DNA of 6,372 bases. It comes from Gammaproteobacteria bacterium. GTDB lineage: Bacteria; Pseudomonadota; Gammaproteobacteria; SZUA-229. Position numbers and translations under genes: made by a program. How positions within the stretch are numbered: position 1 is the stretch's first letter; each line of letters starts with the position of its first letter. Shown here one piece after another: positions 1-6,372 of this stretch. The DNA lies in assembly GCA_029880105.1 (NCBI GenBank), contig JAOUPA010000106.1:1-6372 (forward strand), in the 5' to 3' direction. Below the pieces are notes generated by a model, which did no database searches, was not told where the DNA came from, and worked only from the letters and a program-made list of their open reading frames with translations.

Positions 1-38
1 GTACTTTGTGATTCGGCATAAAGATGCTTAGTAAAGTA

Positions 39-554
39 CTATCCGGATACTGAGAGAAGTGCATTTCTCCATTGCGCCAGTTTCTTCTCCCTGGGTATCG
101 AGGCATTGGCTGGGCTGGTAGAAGATAACACAACCAGCTCATAGCGCTGCTCAAGTTCAGGCATTTTTTTCAGTATATGTTTTTTAAATGATGAGAAGGA
201 CTTCTGGCCATTAAAACAGATTTTCGTTATGCCTTTATGTTGAGAAAGAAAACCGGCAATATCATTGGCCTGTTCGGTTTGTATGTTGATATTCACATCC
301 AGGCTGCCTTCTCGCTCACACTGACTAAGCACATCCCACAAGGCGACCTTATTTTTATTTAGATCGCTAATCCTTTCCTGGTATGGTGCATTGACATCGA
401 TAGCAAAAAACAGCTGCATAAAATGCCAGAACAGGTTACGTGGATGGGCATAATATTGATTTTTTTCCAGCGATACCCTGCCGGGCATCGAGCCAAGAAT
501 AAGTATTTCGGCATCTGGTAGAGAAGCCGGCGGAAAACAGTTGTGTGCATTCAT
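39..554 (-). CDS. DNA-deoxyinosine (hypoxanthine) glycosylase, UDG superfamily family 6
   Basis: This 171-residue cytoplasmic protein probably removes deaminated bases, chiefly hypoxanthine, from DNA as the first step of base excision repair. The N-terminal third carries the family signature: GSMPG at residues 21-25, then SLEKNQYYAHPRNLFW at about 28-43. The Asn of HPRN (N40) is the likely counterpart of the Asn known to be catalytically important in the archaeal hypoxanthine-DNA glycosylase. The second active-site loop is SSTSPAN at 144-150. Length and the start near FPPASLPDAEILILGSMPG fit the family, so the ATG at 554 is preferred although no clear Shine-Dalgarno precedes it. It lies 77 bases downstream of ppnN on the same strand and could be its distal cistron. 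The protein appears intact. Substrate preference (hypoxanthine versus uracil) is taken from the family and is not provable from the sequence. Confidence 0.88.
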   Translation of the reverse strand: MNAHNCFPPASLPDAEILILGSMPGRVSLEKNQYYAHPRNLFWHFMQLFFAIDVNAPYQERISDLNKNKVALWDVLSQCEREGSLDVNINIQTEQANDIAGFLSQHKGITKICFNGQKSFSSFKKHILKKMPELEQRYELVVLSSTSPANASIPREKKLAQWRNALLSVSG

Positions 555-603
555 AAAGAATTGACTAACAGGACTGGCATTAAATAAACCGCGGTATGCC
601 GAT

Positions 604-628
604 AAAAAAATTTCAGACTACAAGCTGA
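604..628 (-). terminator. weak candidate Rho-independent terminator after ppnN
   Basis: Read on the minus strand just after the ppnN stop codon, TCAG pairs with CTGA around an 8-base loop (613-616 with 625-628), followed by AA and seven Ts (610-604). The T tract is convincing but the 4-bp stem is very short, so termination may be partial, leaving some read-through into the glycosylase gene. Confidence 0.3.
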
Positions 629-631
629 GTG

Positions 632-2002
632 TTATTTAACAATGCGATAACAGGGCTTATAGGCCTCACCCGGTAGTTTCATTCTACTTTGTGCCACAAA
701 TGAGGCCAGCAGTGTATCCATTCGCTCCATAATATCGGCTTCGCCCTGAATCTCGAAGTGACCATGCTGTTCAATCGATTGAATACCTTCGGCCTTCACA
801 TTGCCGGCAACAATACCGGAGAATGCACGACGTAAATTCGCCGCCAGCAGGTGACGATCCTGATTTCTATGTAGCGCCAGGTTGCGCATATTTTCGTGAG
901 TCGGTTTAAATTCTTCCTGAAAAGCCTTGTCAATTTTCAGGCGCCAGTTGAAATAATAGGCATCGCCGACCTCACGTCGGTATTCACGAACACGTTTCAT
1001 ACCCGCAGCCATCGTCTGAGCAACCTTTTCTGGATCATCGATAATAATCTGGTAGTGTCTCTGCACATCCTCACCCAGAATATCCACCAGGAACTGGTTG
1101 ATTGACTTGAAGTAGTCTTCTGACCTTGCCGGTCCTGTAAAAATAAGTGGAAACGGCATGTCTTTATTATCCGGGTGCAATAACACGCCAAGAACAAACA
1201 GAATCTCCTCGGCCGTACCTGCACCACCCGGAAAAACAATAACGCCATGACCGGTTCGCACAAAGGCCTCAAGACGCTTTTCTATATCCGGCATAATGAC
1301 CAGATTATTGACGATGGGGTTAGGCGACTCAGCGGCAATAATACCCGGCTCTGTAATACCCAGGTACTGGCCGTGGCTATTACGTTGCTTGGCATGGCCG
1401 ATAGTTGCCCCCTTCATTGGCCCCTTCATCGCACCCGGCCCACAGCCAGTGCAGATATCCATACCGCGCAGGCCAAGCTGATAGCCAACTACCTTGCTGT
1501 AATCATATTCAAAACGGGAAATGGAATGCCCGCCCCAGCACACCACCATATTCGGATCAGTCTTGGCGTGTAACACCTCGGCATTACGCAATATATGAAA
1601 CACGGCATTACTAATGCCTTCAGAATCAGATAAATTGATATTGGGATTTTCACTAATTTTTTCATTGGTATAAATGACGTCACGCAGCACGGCAAACAGA
1701 TGTTCATTAATACCCTTGATAATCTGGCCATCAACAAAGGCAATGGCCGGGGCATTGGTCAGCTGTAATTTGATACCGCGCTCTACCTGGATAACGCGGA
1801 TATCAAATGATTTATAACGATCCAGCAGGGCCTTGCCATCATCAGTATGACTGCCACAATTCAGCACCGCCAGTGAACAGTTACGAAACAGTGAATATAG
1901 CCCGCCCTGGCTGTGATCCAGTAACTTGGCCACCTCATACTTGGAAAGAACATCCAGACGACCCATGGGGGATATCAGCGCATCAACAACATCATATTCC
2001 AT
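632..2002 (-). CDS. ppnN: pyrimidine/purine nucleotide 5'-monophosphate nucleosidase PpnN (YgdH)
   Basis: This 456-residue cytoplasmic enzyme splits nucleoside 5'-monophosphates into free base and ribose 5-phosphate, feeding salvage and adjusting nucleotide pools. The E. coli homologue is stimulated by (p)ppGpp. Length matches the E. coli protein (about 454 residues). Three parts are visible: an N-terminal YgdH-type domain (about 1-145), a central LOG/'lysine decarboxylase-like' Rossmann domain (about 150-340), and a C-terminal domain (about 345-456). The LOG domain has CWGGHS at 155-160, GCGPGAMKGPMKGA at 186-199 and the diagnostic PGGAGTAEE at 258-266, whose Glu pair and glycine loop form the nucleotide phosphate and catalytic site. 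The start MEYDVVDALISPMGRLDVLS resembles known PpnN N-termini. Only a poor GTGAG-like ribosome site precedes it, and I see no good promoter in the divergent gap. The glycosylase gene follows on the same strand. No sign of damage. Confidence 0.95.
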   Translation of the reverse strand: MEYDVVDALISPMGRLDVLSKYEVAKLLDHSQGGLYSLFRNCSLAVLNCGSHTDDGKALLDRYKSFDIRVIQVERGIKLQLTNAPAIAFVDGQIIKGINEHLFAVLRDVIYTNEKISENPNINLSDSEGISNAVFHILRNAEVLHAKTDPNMVVCWGGHSISRFEYDYSKVVGYQLGLRGMDICTGCGPGAMKGPMKGATIGHAKQRNSHGQYLGITEPGIIAAESPNPIVNNLVIMPDIEKRLEAFVRTGHGVIVFPGGAGTAEEILFVLGVLLHPDNKDMPFPLIFTGPARSEDYFKSINQFLVDILGEDVQRHYQIIIDDPEKVAQTMAAGMKRVREYRREVGDAYYFNWRLKIDKAFQEEFKPTHENMRNLALHRNQDRHLLAANLRRAFSGIVAGNVKAEGIQSIEQHGHFEIQGEADIMERMDTLLASFVAQSRMKLPGEAYKPCYRIVK

Positions 2003-2107
2003 ACTACAGACTCACGTGACAATATTAGCAACCATTCTAATCGCTTTTAAACAATACCGATATATCAGGTAGATTGCTATAAATGCATATGAAATCACAG
2101 GCAGATG

Positions 2108-2130
2108 CGAATATAATTTACATATATTCG
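2108..2130. repeat. 8-bp perfect inverted repeat, possible operator
   Basis: CGAATATA (2108-2115) and TATATTCG (2123-2130) are exact reverse complements separated by 7 bases. The repeat lies in the divergent gap 36-58 bases before the M48-like gene and overlaps its best -10 candidate, which is the geometry of a repressor operator. The arms are AT-rich, so chance cannot be excluded. Confidence 0.4.
2112..2117 (+). promoter_or_regulatory. candidate -10 box for the M48-like gene
   Basis: A consensus TATAAT stands 48 bases before the ATG at 2166. No good -35 hexamer is found at 16-18 bp spacing (the best-placed hexamer reads ATGAAA), so the promoter would be weak or activator-dependent. In an AT-rich gap a TATAAT by chance is possible. 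Confidence 0.35.
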
Positions 2131-2165
2131 ATTAATAGTCATCGCTCCAAACAATAGAGAACAAT

Positions 2166-3332
2166 ATGGAAATAGTCGACCGCATACGTACTAAAATCAA
2201 TAACTTCTATAAACGAGTCAGCGCTGTAGTCCGGAAATTCTCGCAGGCCTATCTTTTCGTCGTCATCTTAATGGCGCTTGCCGGCTATGCTTTAATATTT
2301 CTTTTTCCAGTATTAGTTATTATCTCAATAGAACGGCTTTTTGATGTACTACCCAATACCGACCTGAATAACTGGCAGCCTGCCGTTATCTGGCTGGTTA
2401 CCCTCCTGATATCCGCGCTGTTTAGCTACCGCATCATCAAAATAAAACCACAGCAGCCAGAAGGCCTAACATTAAATGCAGAAAAGACACCCGAAATATT
2501 CAAACTGGTTGAGCAGTATCGTAGCCATTTCAAGCGCCCAAAAATAGATCGCATTGTTATTACCAAGGAATACGAGCTGGATATTATTAAAGTTCCAAAA
2601 TGGGGATTGCCTGTATGGTCAACCAATACCATGGTTATAGGCCTGCCAGTACTGCTCTGTTTTCCACAGAAACAGTTTGAATGTATGCTAGCTCGTCGTA
2701 TTGGCCAGTTCTCAAAGCGACACAACCCAATACTCAACTGGCTGTATCAACTTAGACCAATATGGCAGCAGTACAGTATTGCCTATGGCAAACAACAATA
2801 TATTGATCGTTTTTTTCTCAAATGGCTTATTTCTGTTTATGCCTCGATGTACTCAGCAATATCGACCTACGCCGCCAGGCTGGATGAATTAAATGCAGAC
2901 ACCTATGCAATGGAAATATTTATACACGACGATGTACGTGAAATGATTACCGCTGATTCGGTTTATAGTCATTACATGAAGCAGCGCTACTGGCCGGCCA
3001 TTGAGAAAGTCGCATCTGTAAAAGCCGACGCCTCGCTTACACCCTATAAAAATATAAGCGCCTCGATGCTTGCCAGCATGAAAGACAGCAAACTAAGGTC
3101 ACTGATTAACGAGGTATTTAAAAAAGAGCCGGATAGAAAGAACCCGAGGGCCGAGCTCAAACAAAGACTTGAGAACATTGGACATGACTCGCCATATATG
3201 TCTGAGCCTGCCAATGAATTCGCCGCAACAAAATGCCTCGGCTCATCTGCTAATGCTGTCATCTCACTGATAGACAAGCTATGGTTAAATGACTACCTGA
3301 AGAAAATCAAAAAATCACGAAAAAATAATTAG
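2166..3332 (+). CDS. M48-family-like membrane protein lacking the HEXXH zinc site (probable pseudoprotease)
   Basis: This is a 388-residue inner-membrane protein. A basic N-terminus precedes two hydrophobic segments (about 29-54 and 72-92); the rest is probably soluble and cytoplasmic. The body resembles M48 zinc peptidases. The stretch MLARRIGQFSKRH at 174-186 followed by NWLYQLRPIW at 190-199 lines up with the usual LAHELGHFSRRH...WLYRLR region. ELNAD at 241-245, followed by TYAMEIF, matches the ExxAD motif that supplies the third zinc ligand (E241). The C-terminal NPRAELKQRLENIG resembles the usual HPxLxxRLxxLG motif. The active-site HEXXH is replaced by R177-R178-I-G-Q181, removing both His ligands and the catalytic Glu, so proteolysis by the M48 mechanism is not expected. 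A modest AGAGA ribosome site lies 5 bases before the ATG. It is divergent from ppnN and convergent with the AsmA gene. The biological role is unknown; family assignment is from remembered motifs. Confidence 0.75.
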   Translation: MEIVDRIRTKINNFYKRVSAVVRKFSQAYLFVVILMALAGYALIFLFPVLVIISIERLFDVLPNTDLNNWQPAVIWLVTLLISALFSYRIIKIKPQQPEGLTLNAEKTPEIFKLVEQYRSHFKRPKIDRIVITKEYELDIIKVPKWGLPVWSTNTMVIGLPVLLCFPQKQFECMLARRIGQFSKRHNPILNWLYQLRPIWQQYSIAYGKQQYIDRFFLKWLISVYASMYSAISTYAARLDELNADTYAMEIFIHDDVREMITADSVYSHYMKQRYWPAIEKVASVKADASLTPYKNISASMLASMKDSKLRSLINEVFKKEPDRKNPRAELKQRLENIGHDSPYMSEPANEFAATKCLGSSANAVISLIDKLWLNDYLKKIKKSRKNN

Positions 3333-3357
3333 TCCAGAGCAGTTAATTAGCTAACGA

Positions 3358-5385
3358 TCACCGGGCATTTAACTGCTTGTTTCTGCGTATTTTTGACTCT
3401 TGCAATAACAGTCGACCCACCAGAAGATCATATTTATCGAGTTCAAATTCTCGCTTTAAGTTAGCAAAATCACCATACACATGGTACTCCATCGGGTGAT
3501 CTCTCAACTTATCGCGTATATCAACCCTGTCTTCAACATTAACATCAATAACAGGGCGATAATCAAGTTTTTTATTTATAAAATCAATCGATCCAGAGCC
3601 GGTAATTGTGAAGTCCTGTAATACTATCTTTAAATCCTTGTTATTAAACCGGCCATTTGATGCCTTAAATGAAGCATCTAAACTTTTAACTTCAGCCCTT
3701 TTGTCAGGTGTAAATTCAGGCGCATATGATTTACGTGTCCTGAAATTATTCCTATTTGCATAATCAACCACAACACTTCGAGACAGATAATCAGCATCTA
3801 CGCCCTGGAGCACTGCATCTTTCATTGCAATCTTCACCAGGCCATTAGCAGATTTTTTATGTTCATCAATACTCAAGCCCTGTGTTTTGAGATTGGCATC
3901 TATATCCAGCATACCTTCGATAACCAGCGACTCATCACCAAGAATACTAACCAGCATTGGGTTAAGGCTTGCATCAGCATTGACATTATTGACCTTTAAC
4001 AATACCTGTCCCTGGGGCTTATCATGCGCATCAAGCTGGATAGCAGCCTTTACCTCGCTGTCATTAACCCAGGTTGTAACTGGATTGGCCGTTAGTTTCG
4101 CGTTAGCAATCTGCGATTCAGCATGAAAATCTCTTAACTCAACTTCACCCACCATCAAAGAATCAATATCAAGTGAGCCTTCAACATCAGATGCTCTAAT
4201 CAGGTCTACTGGGAGCATGAACACATTTGGCGCATCTTCAGCAGGTGCTTTAGTGTAATCGAGCAAGGCCAACTTATTCATATCCAGTTTGTAACGGACA
4301 ATCATATTGGCAATGCTATCAATATGCACATGGCCACGAATAATACTCTGATCCACTTGCGCAGATAACTCATCAAAATATACAGCATCAAAATCAGTTT
4401 TAAACTGTGCAACCAGTGAAATATTTTTCAGGCTGTCTTCATTGGATAGTGGGGGTATTTCCACATTGAAATGCTTAACAAAATCAGCCGCAGCAAATGA
4501 TTTAATTTTCAGCGGCCCCTCAATTGTGGGAACTGAGAAGATATTGCTAACATCATACTCTCCGCTCATTATCAAACCAAAAACGCTAAAACGGGTATTA
4601 GTTAATTTTGCAGTTGCATCCTGATAGTTAACCTTGCCGTCGGTAACCAAGGCAAACGATAGGTTACCGCCCTTTTCCTCTGAAAGAATGGCTTTCGATT
4701 TGAGTTTAATATTATTGATATCGATGACAGGCTGCTCGCCATCAAACATGAGTTCGGCTGTTGCCGATACAGCCGCCTGCCAGTCCGGCTGACTACTCTC
4801 CAGGTAGGCCTTGAATGTTACCGGCAGCGGTTTACCTTCAACCACTGCATCAGTTTCAATACTTGCTTTCGATATCCTGAAATACTTGCCGGACGTTACA
4901 TCTAGCCAGTTAATATTGGCGTCGGTCAGATTAATGCCACCAATGGCCAGGCCGATCAAGCCATATTTGCCTAAAGCATCCTGATTTTCATGGCTCCCTG
5001 ATAAGTCTGTCCAGTTATATTCTCCTGCCAGATTAGTCTCAAAATCAACTGAAAGCTCATGCAGCACAAGCTTATCTATATCTAACCGCTTTTGTAGCAA
5101 CGGTATAATTTTAACATTGATATCAAACTGACCTATTCTTGCAAAGGTTTGTTTACTAAAACCCGCACCATTATCAATGACCACGTTGTTCAGCTTGATA
5201 CCTATCCATGGGTATACAGATATTTCGGCATCACCCTCTATAGTGACAGTTCGACCAGTTAGCGCCTGTGCAACGCTGGCGATTTCAGTTTTATACTTGT
5301 TTGCATCAAATGTATATACAAATACAGCTGCTGCCAGAACAACAAGAAACAATAGAAGAACGATTATTTTTATAATTTTTTTCAT
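3358..5385 (-). CDS. AsmA family protein
   Basis: This 675-residue envelope protein is anchored by one N-terminal membrane segment (about residues 5-25, preceded by MKK), with the remainder expected in the periplasm. The N-terminal AsmA domain is clear: FDANKYKTEIASVAQALTGR (26-45), then TIEGDAEISVYPWIGIKLNN (48-67), matching the usual 'D..YK..I...V...TGR...I.GD...S..PW.G..L' pattern. The C-terminal AsmA region is also present, with SANGLVKIAMKDAVLQGVD at about 512-530 and GSGSIDFINKKLDYRP at about 596-611. AsmA-like proteins form long beta-rich grooves related to VPS13-type bridges and are linked to phospholipid transport and outer-membrane assembly; which AsmA paralogue this is cannot be told. 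The ATG is supported by AAGGAG seven bases upstream. It appears monocistronic: the ABC gene upstream ends 129 bases away, and the M48-like gene converges from the other side. The frame is intact. Confidence 0.92.
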   Translation of the reverse strand: MKKIIKIIVLLLFLVVLAAAVFVYTFDANKYKTEIASVAQALTGRTVTIEGDAEISVYPWIGIKLNNVVIDNGAGFSKQTFARIGQFDINVKIIPLLQKRLDIDKLVLHELSVDFETNLAGEYNWTDLSGSHENQDALGKYGLIGLAIGGINLTDANINWLDVTSGKYFRISKASIETDAVVEGKPLPVTFKAYLESSQPDWQAAVSATAELMFDGEQPVIDINNIKLKSKAILSEEKGGNLSFALVTDGKVNYQDATAKLTNTRFSVFGLIMSGEYDVSNIFSVPTIEGPLKIKSFAAADFVKHFNVEIPPLSNEDSLKNISLVAQFKTDFDAVYFDELSAQVDQSIIRGHVHIDSIANMIVRYKLDMNKLALLDYTKAPAEDAPNVFMLPVDLIRASDVEGSLDIDSLMVGEVELRDFHAESQIANAKLTANPVTTWVNDSEVKAAIQLDAHDKPQGQVLLKVNNVNADASLNPMLVSILGDESLVIEGMLDIDANLKTQGLSIDEHKKSANGLVKIAMKDAVLQGVDADYLSRSVVVDYANRNNFRTRKSYAPEFTPDKRAEVKSLDASFKASNGRFNNKDLKIVLQDFTITGSGSIDFINKKLDYRPVIDVNVEDRVDIRDKLRDHPMEYHVYGDFANLKREFELDKYDLLVGRLLLQESKIRRNKQLNAR

Positions 5386-5392
5386 ACGATTG

Positions 5393-5398
5393 CTCCTT
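5393..5398 (-). promoter_or_regulatory. strong ribosome binding site of the AsmA gene
   Basis: AAGGAG on the minus strand sits seven bases before the ATG at 5385. It is the only near-consensus Shine-Dalgarno in the window and fixes the start of the AsmA protein. Confidence 0.8.
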
Positions 5399-5442
5399 AT
5401 ATAAAATCATATCCTACATGGGTAGTAATGCATTCGAGTCTG

Positions 5443-5448
5443 ATTATA
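5443..5448 (-). promoter_or_regulatory. candidate -10 box for the AsmA gene
   Basis: TATAAT on the minus strand lies 57 bases before the AsmA start, inside the 129-base gap after the ABC gene. No recognisable TTGACA-like -35 stands at the right spacing, so this is a weak call. It would let the AsmA gene be transcribed separately from the ABC exporter. I see no canonical terminator in the gap. Confidence 0.35.
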
Positions 5449-5514
5449 TACATAAAACCACAATACATTCTATCGAACATAAACATTCATTATTAAATTA
5501 ATGATTTCTAATAA

Positions 5515-6372
5515 TTAATGCGTTTTAACCGATTCAAGCGCAATTTCGATTTCTCGCTCTTCCTGCTGCAAATCCCACAGGTATTTGTACAGGCCTTGCT
5601 GCTCGATAAGCTGCTGATGACTACCCTGCTCAACGATACGCCCCTGATCGAGTACCAGTATTTTATCGGCATCGATAATAGTTGAAAGTCGATGCGCAAT
5701 AACCAGAGTCGTATGATGCTCCGCAACAGCTTTTAGAGATGCCAGGATTTGTTGTTCTGAATGCGAATCCAACGATGAAGTTGCCTCATCGAAGACGAGA
5801 ATTTTTGGATTCTTAAGCACGACACGCGCAATGGCGAGTCTCTGTTTTTCCCCGCCTGACAGTTTCAGGCCACGCTCACCGACCAGTGTTTGATATTTAT
5901 CTGGGAGGCTTTCAATAAAAGTATGCAGGTTGGCCATTGTCGCAGCCTGTTTAATCTCTTCATCGTTGGCATCGAGCTTGGCGTAACGGATATTGTGTTC
6001 GATACTATCATTAAATAGCACGGTATCCTGTGGCACTATTCCAATATTCTGCCGAAGACTGGCCTGTGTGACATGGTTAATATCCTGACCATCAATCTGT
6101 ATTGAACCACTATCGACCTCATAAAAACGAAACAGCAATCTGGCCAGTGTTGACTTTCCTGCACCTGATGGCCCAACAATCGCTACTTTTTGTCCCGGTT
6201 CGATTTCAAATGATACATCGTCAAGAATTTTACGATCTGGACTGTAATCAAATGAAACGTGTTCGAACTTGATATGAGCCCGATTGATTAATAGTTGCTC
6301 ACTATCTTTTGTATCTATAATTTCTGCTCTGGTATCGAGCAGCTTGAGCATCAAATCCATATCAGCTAGCGC
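5515..6372 (-). CDS. ABC exporter ATPase domain, ATM1/HMT1 (heavy-metal type) family, partial (5' end outside window)
   Basis: This is the C-terminal half of a fused permease-ATPase exporter. The frame stays open through the right edge, where ALAD precedes the Met at 6360, so that Met is internal and the membrane domain lies outside. Numbering from that Met, a complete nucleotide-binding domain is visible: A-loop Tyr at 39, Walker A GPSGAGKST (63-71), Q-loop Q111, signature LSGGEKQ (167-173), Walker B ILVFDE (187-192), D-loop SLD (196-198) and H-loop H223. The segment TQASLRQNIGIVPQDTVLFN (98-117) and the LYKYLWDLQQEE end are characteristic of the ATM1/ABCB7/HMT1 group, whose bacterial members export glutathione-linked metal or sulfur compounds, rather than MsbA lipid flippases. 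All catalytic residues are present, so it should be an active ATPase working as an inner-membrane homodimer. The substrate is inferred from the family. Confidence 0.9.
   Translation of the reverse strand, partial: ALADMDLMLKLLDTRAEIIDTKDSEQLLINRAHIKFEHVSFDYSPDRKILDDVSFEIEPGQKVAIVGPSGAGKSTLARLLFRFYEVDSGSIQIDGQDINHVTQASLRQNIGIVPQDTVLFNDSIEHNIRYAKLDANDEEIKQAATMANLHTFIESLPDKYQTLVGERGLKLSGGEKQRLAIARVVLKNPKILVFDEATSSLDSHSEQQILASLKAVAEHHTTLVIAHRLSTIIDADKILVLDQGRIVEQGSHQQLIEQQGLYKYLWDLQQEEREIEIALESVKTH

Noticed and set aside
1..39. Inverted repeat GTACTTT (1-7) / AAAGTAC (33-39) with an inner GCAT/ATGC hairpin (16-27) just after the glycosylase stop.
   Set aside because: The loop is long, there is no T tract for a terminator, and the window edge cuts the context, so chance is as likely as function.
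576..600. GGCAT...ATGCC inverted repeat between ppnN and the glycosylase gene.
   Set aside because: Only 5 bp with a 15-base loop. On the minus strand the T tract comes before the stem, so it cannot serve as the ppnN terminator.
1247..1573. 108-codon open frame on the plus strand inside ppnN.
   Set aside because: It is antisense to a strongly conserved gene, has no ribosome site I can see and its product has no recognisable motif; it is a shadow frame.
2084..2099. Possible CRP-like site in the divergent gap (TCACA at 2095-2099).
   Set aside because: The partner half reads TGCAT instead of TGTGA, leaving only one good half-site.
5488..5503. CATTA/TAATG stem downstream of the ABC exporter gene as a terminator.
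   Set aside because: All but one pair are A-T, and no clear T tract follows; stability would be negligible.
5508..5726. 72-codon minus-strand frame at the end of the ABC exporter gene.
   Set aside because: It overlaps the ABC ATPase domain in another frame and shows no protein-like motif.

Overview
The window looks like chromosomal DNA from a gammaproteobacterium of moderate to low GC content with AT-rich gaps. The main pointers are a full-length PpnN/YgdH-type nucleosidase and an AsmA-family envelope protein, both typical of that class. Genus cannot be told from sequence alone. I see no RNA gene, insertion sequence, CRISPR array or phage gene, and no gap between genes exceeds about 165 bases.

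Layout from left to right. (1) Positions 39-2002, minus strand: ppnN (nucleoside 5'-monophosphate nucleosidase) is followed 77 bases downstream by a small DNA glycosylase of the hypoxanthine/deoxyinosine type (UDG superfamily family 6). A weak terminator-like structure lies between them. (2) Positions 2003-2165: a 163-base divergent gap with a TATAAT box overlapped by a perfect 8-bp inverted repeat, facing the next gene. (3) Positions 2166-3332, plus strand: a two-pass membrane protein related to M48 metallopeptidases whose zinc-binding HEXXH motif is replaced by RRIGQ, so it is probably a pseudoprotease. (4) Positions 3358-5385, minus strand: a 675-residue AsmA-family protein, convergent with the M48-like gene across 25 bases. 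(5) Positions 5515-6372, minus strand: the C-terminal ATPase half of an ATM1/HMT1-type ABC exporter, cut by the right edge of the window.

How the genes fit together. ppnN and the glycosylase both cleave N-glycosidic bonds, one in free nucleotides and one in DNA, and may be co-transcribed. The M48-like protein, AsmA protein and ABC exporter are all membrane or envelope proteins but sit in separate transcription units, so no shared pathway is shown. The most unusual item is the inactive-looking M48 protein with its possible operator. Otherwise this is an ordinary housekeeping region, and I find no convincing multi-gene novel system.
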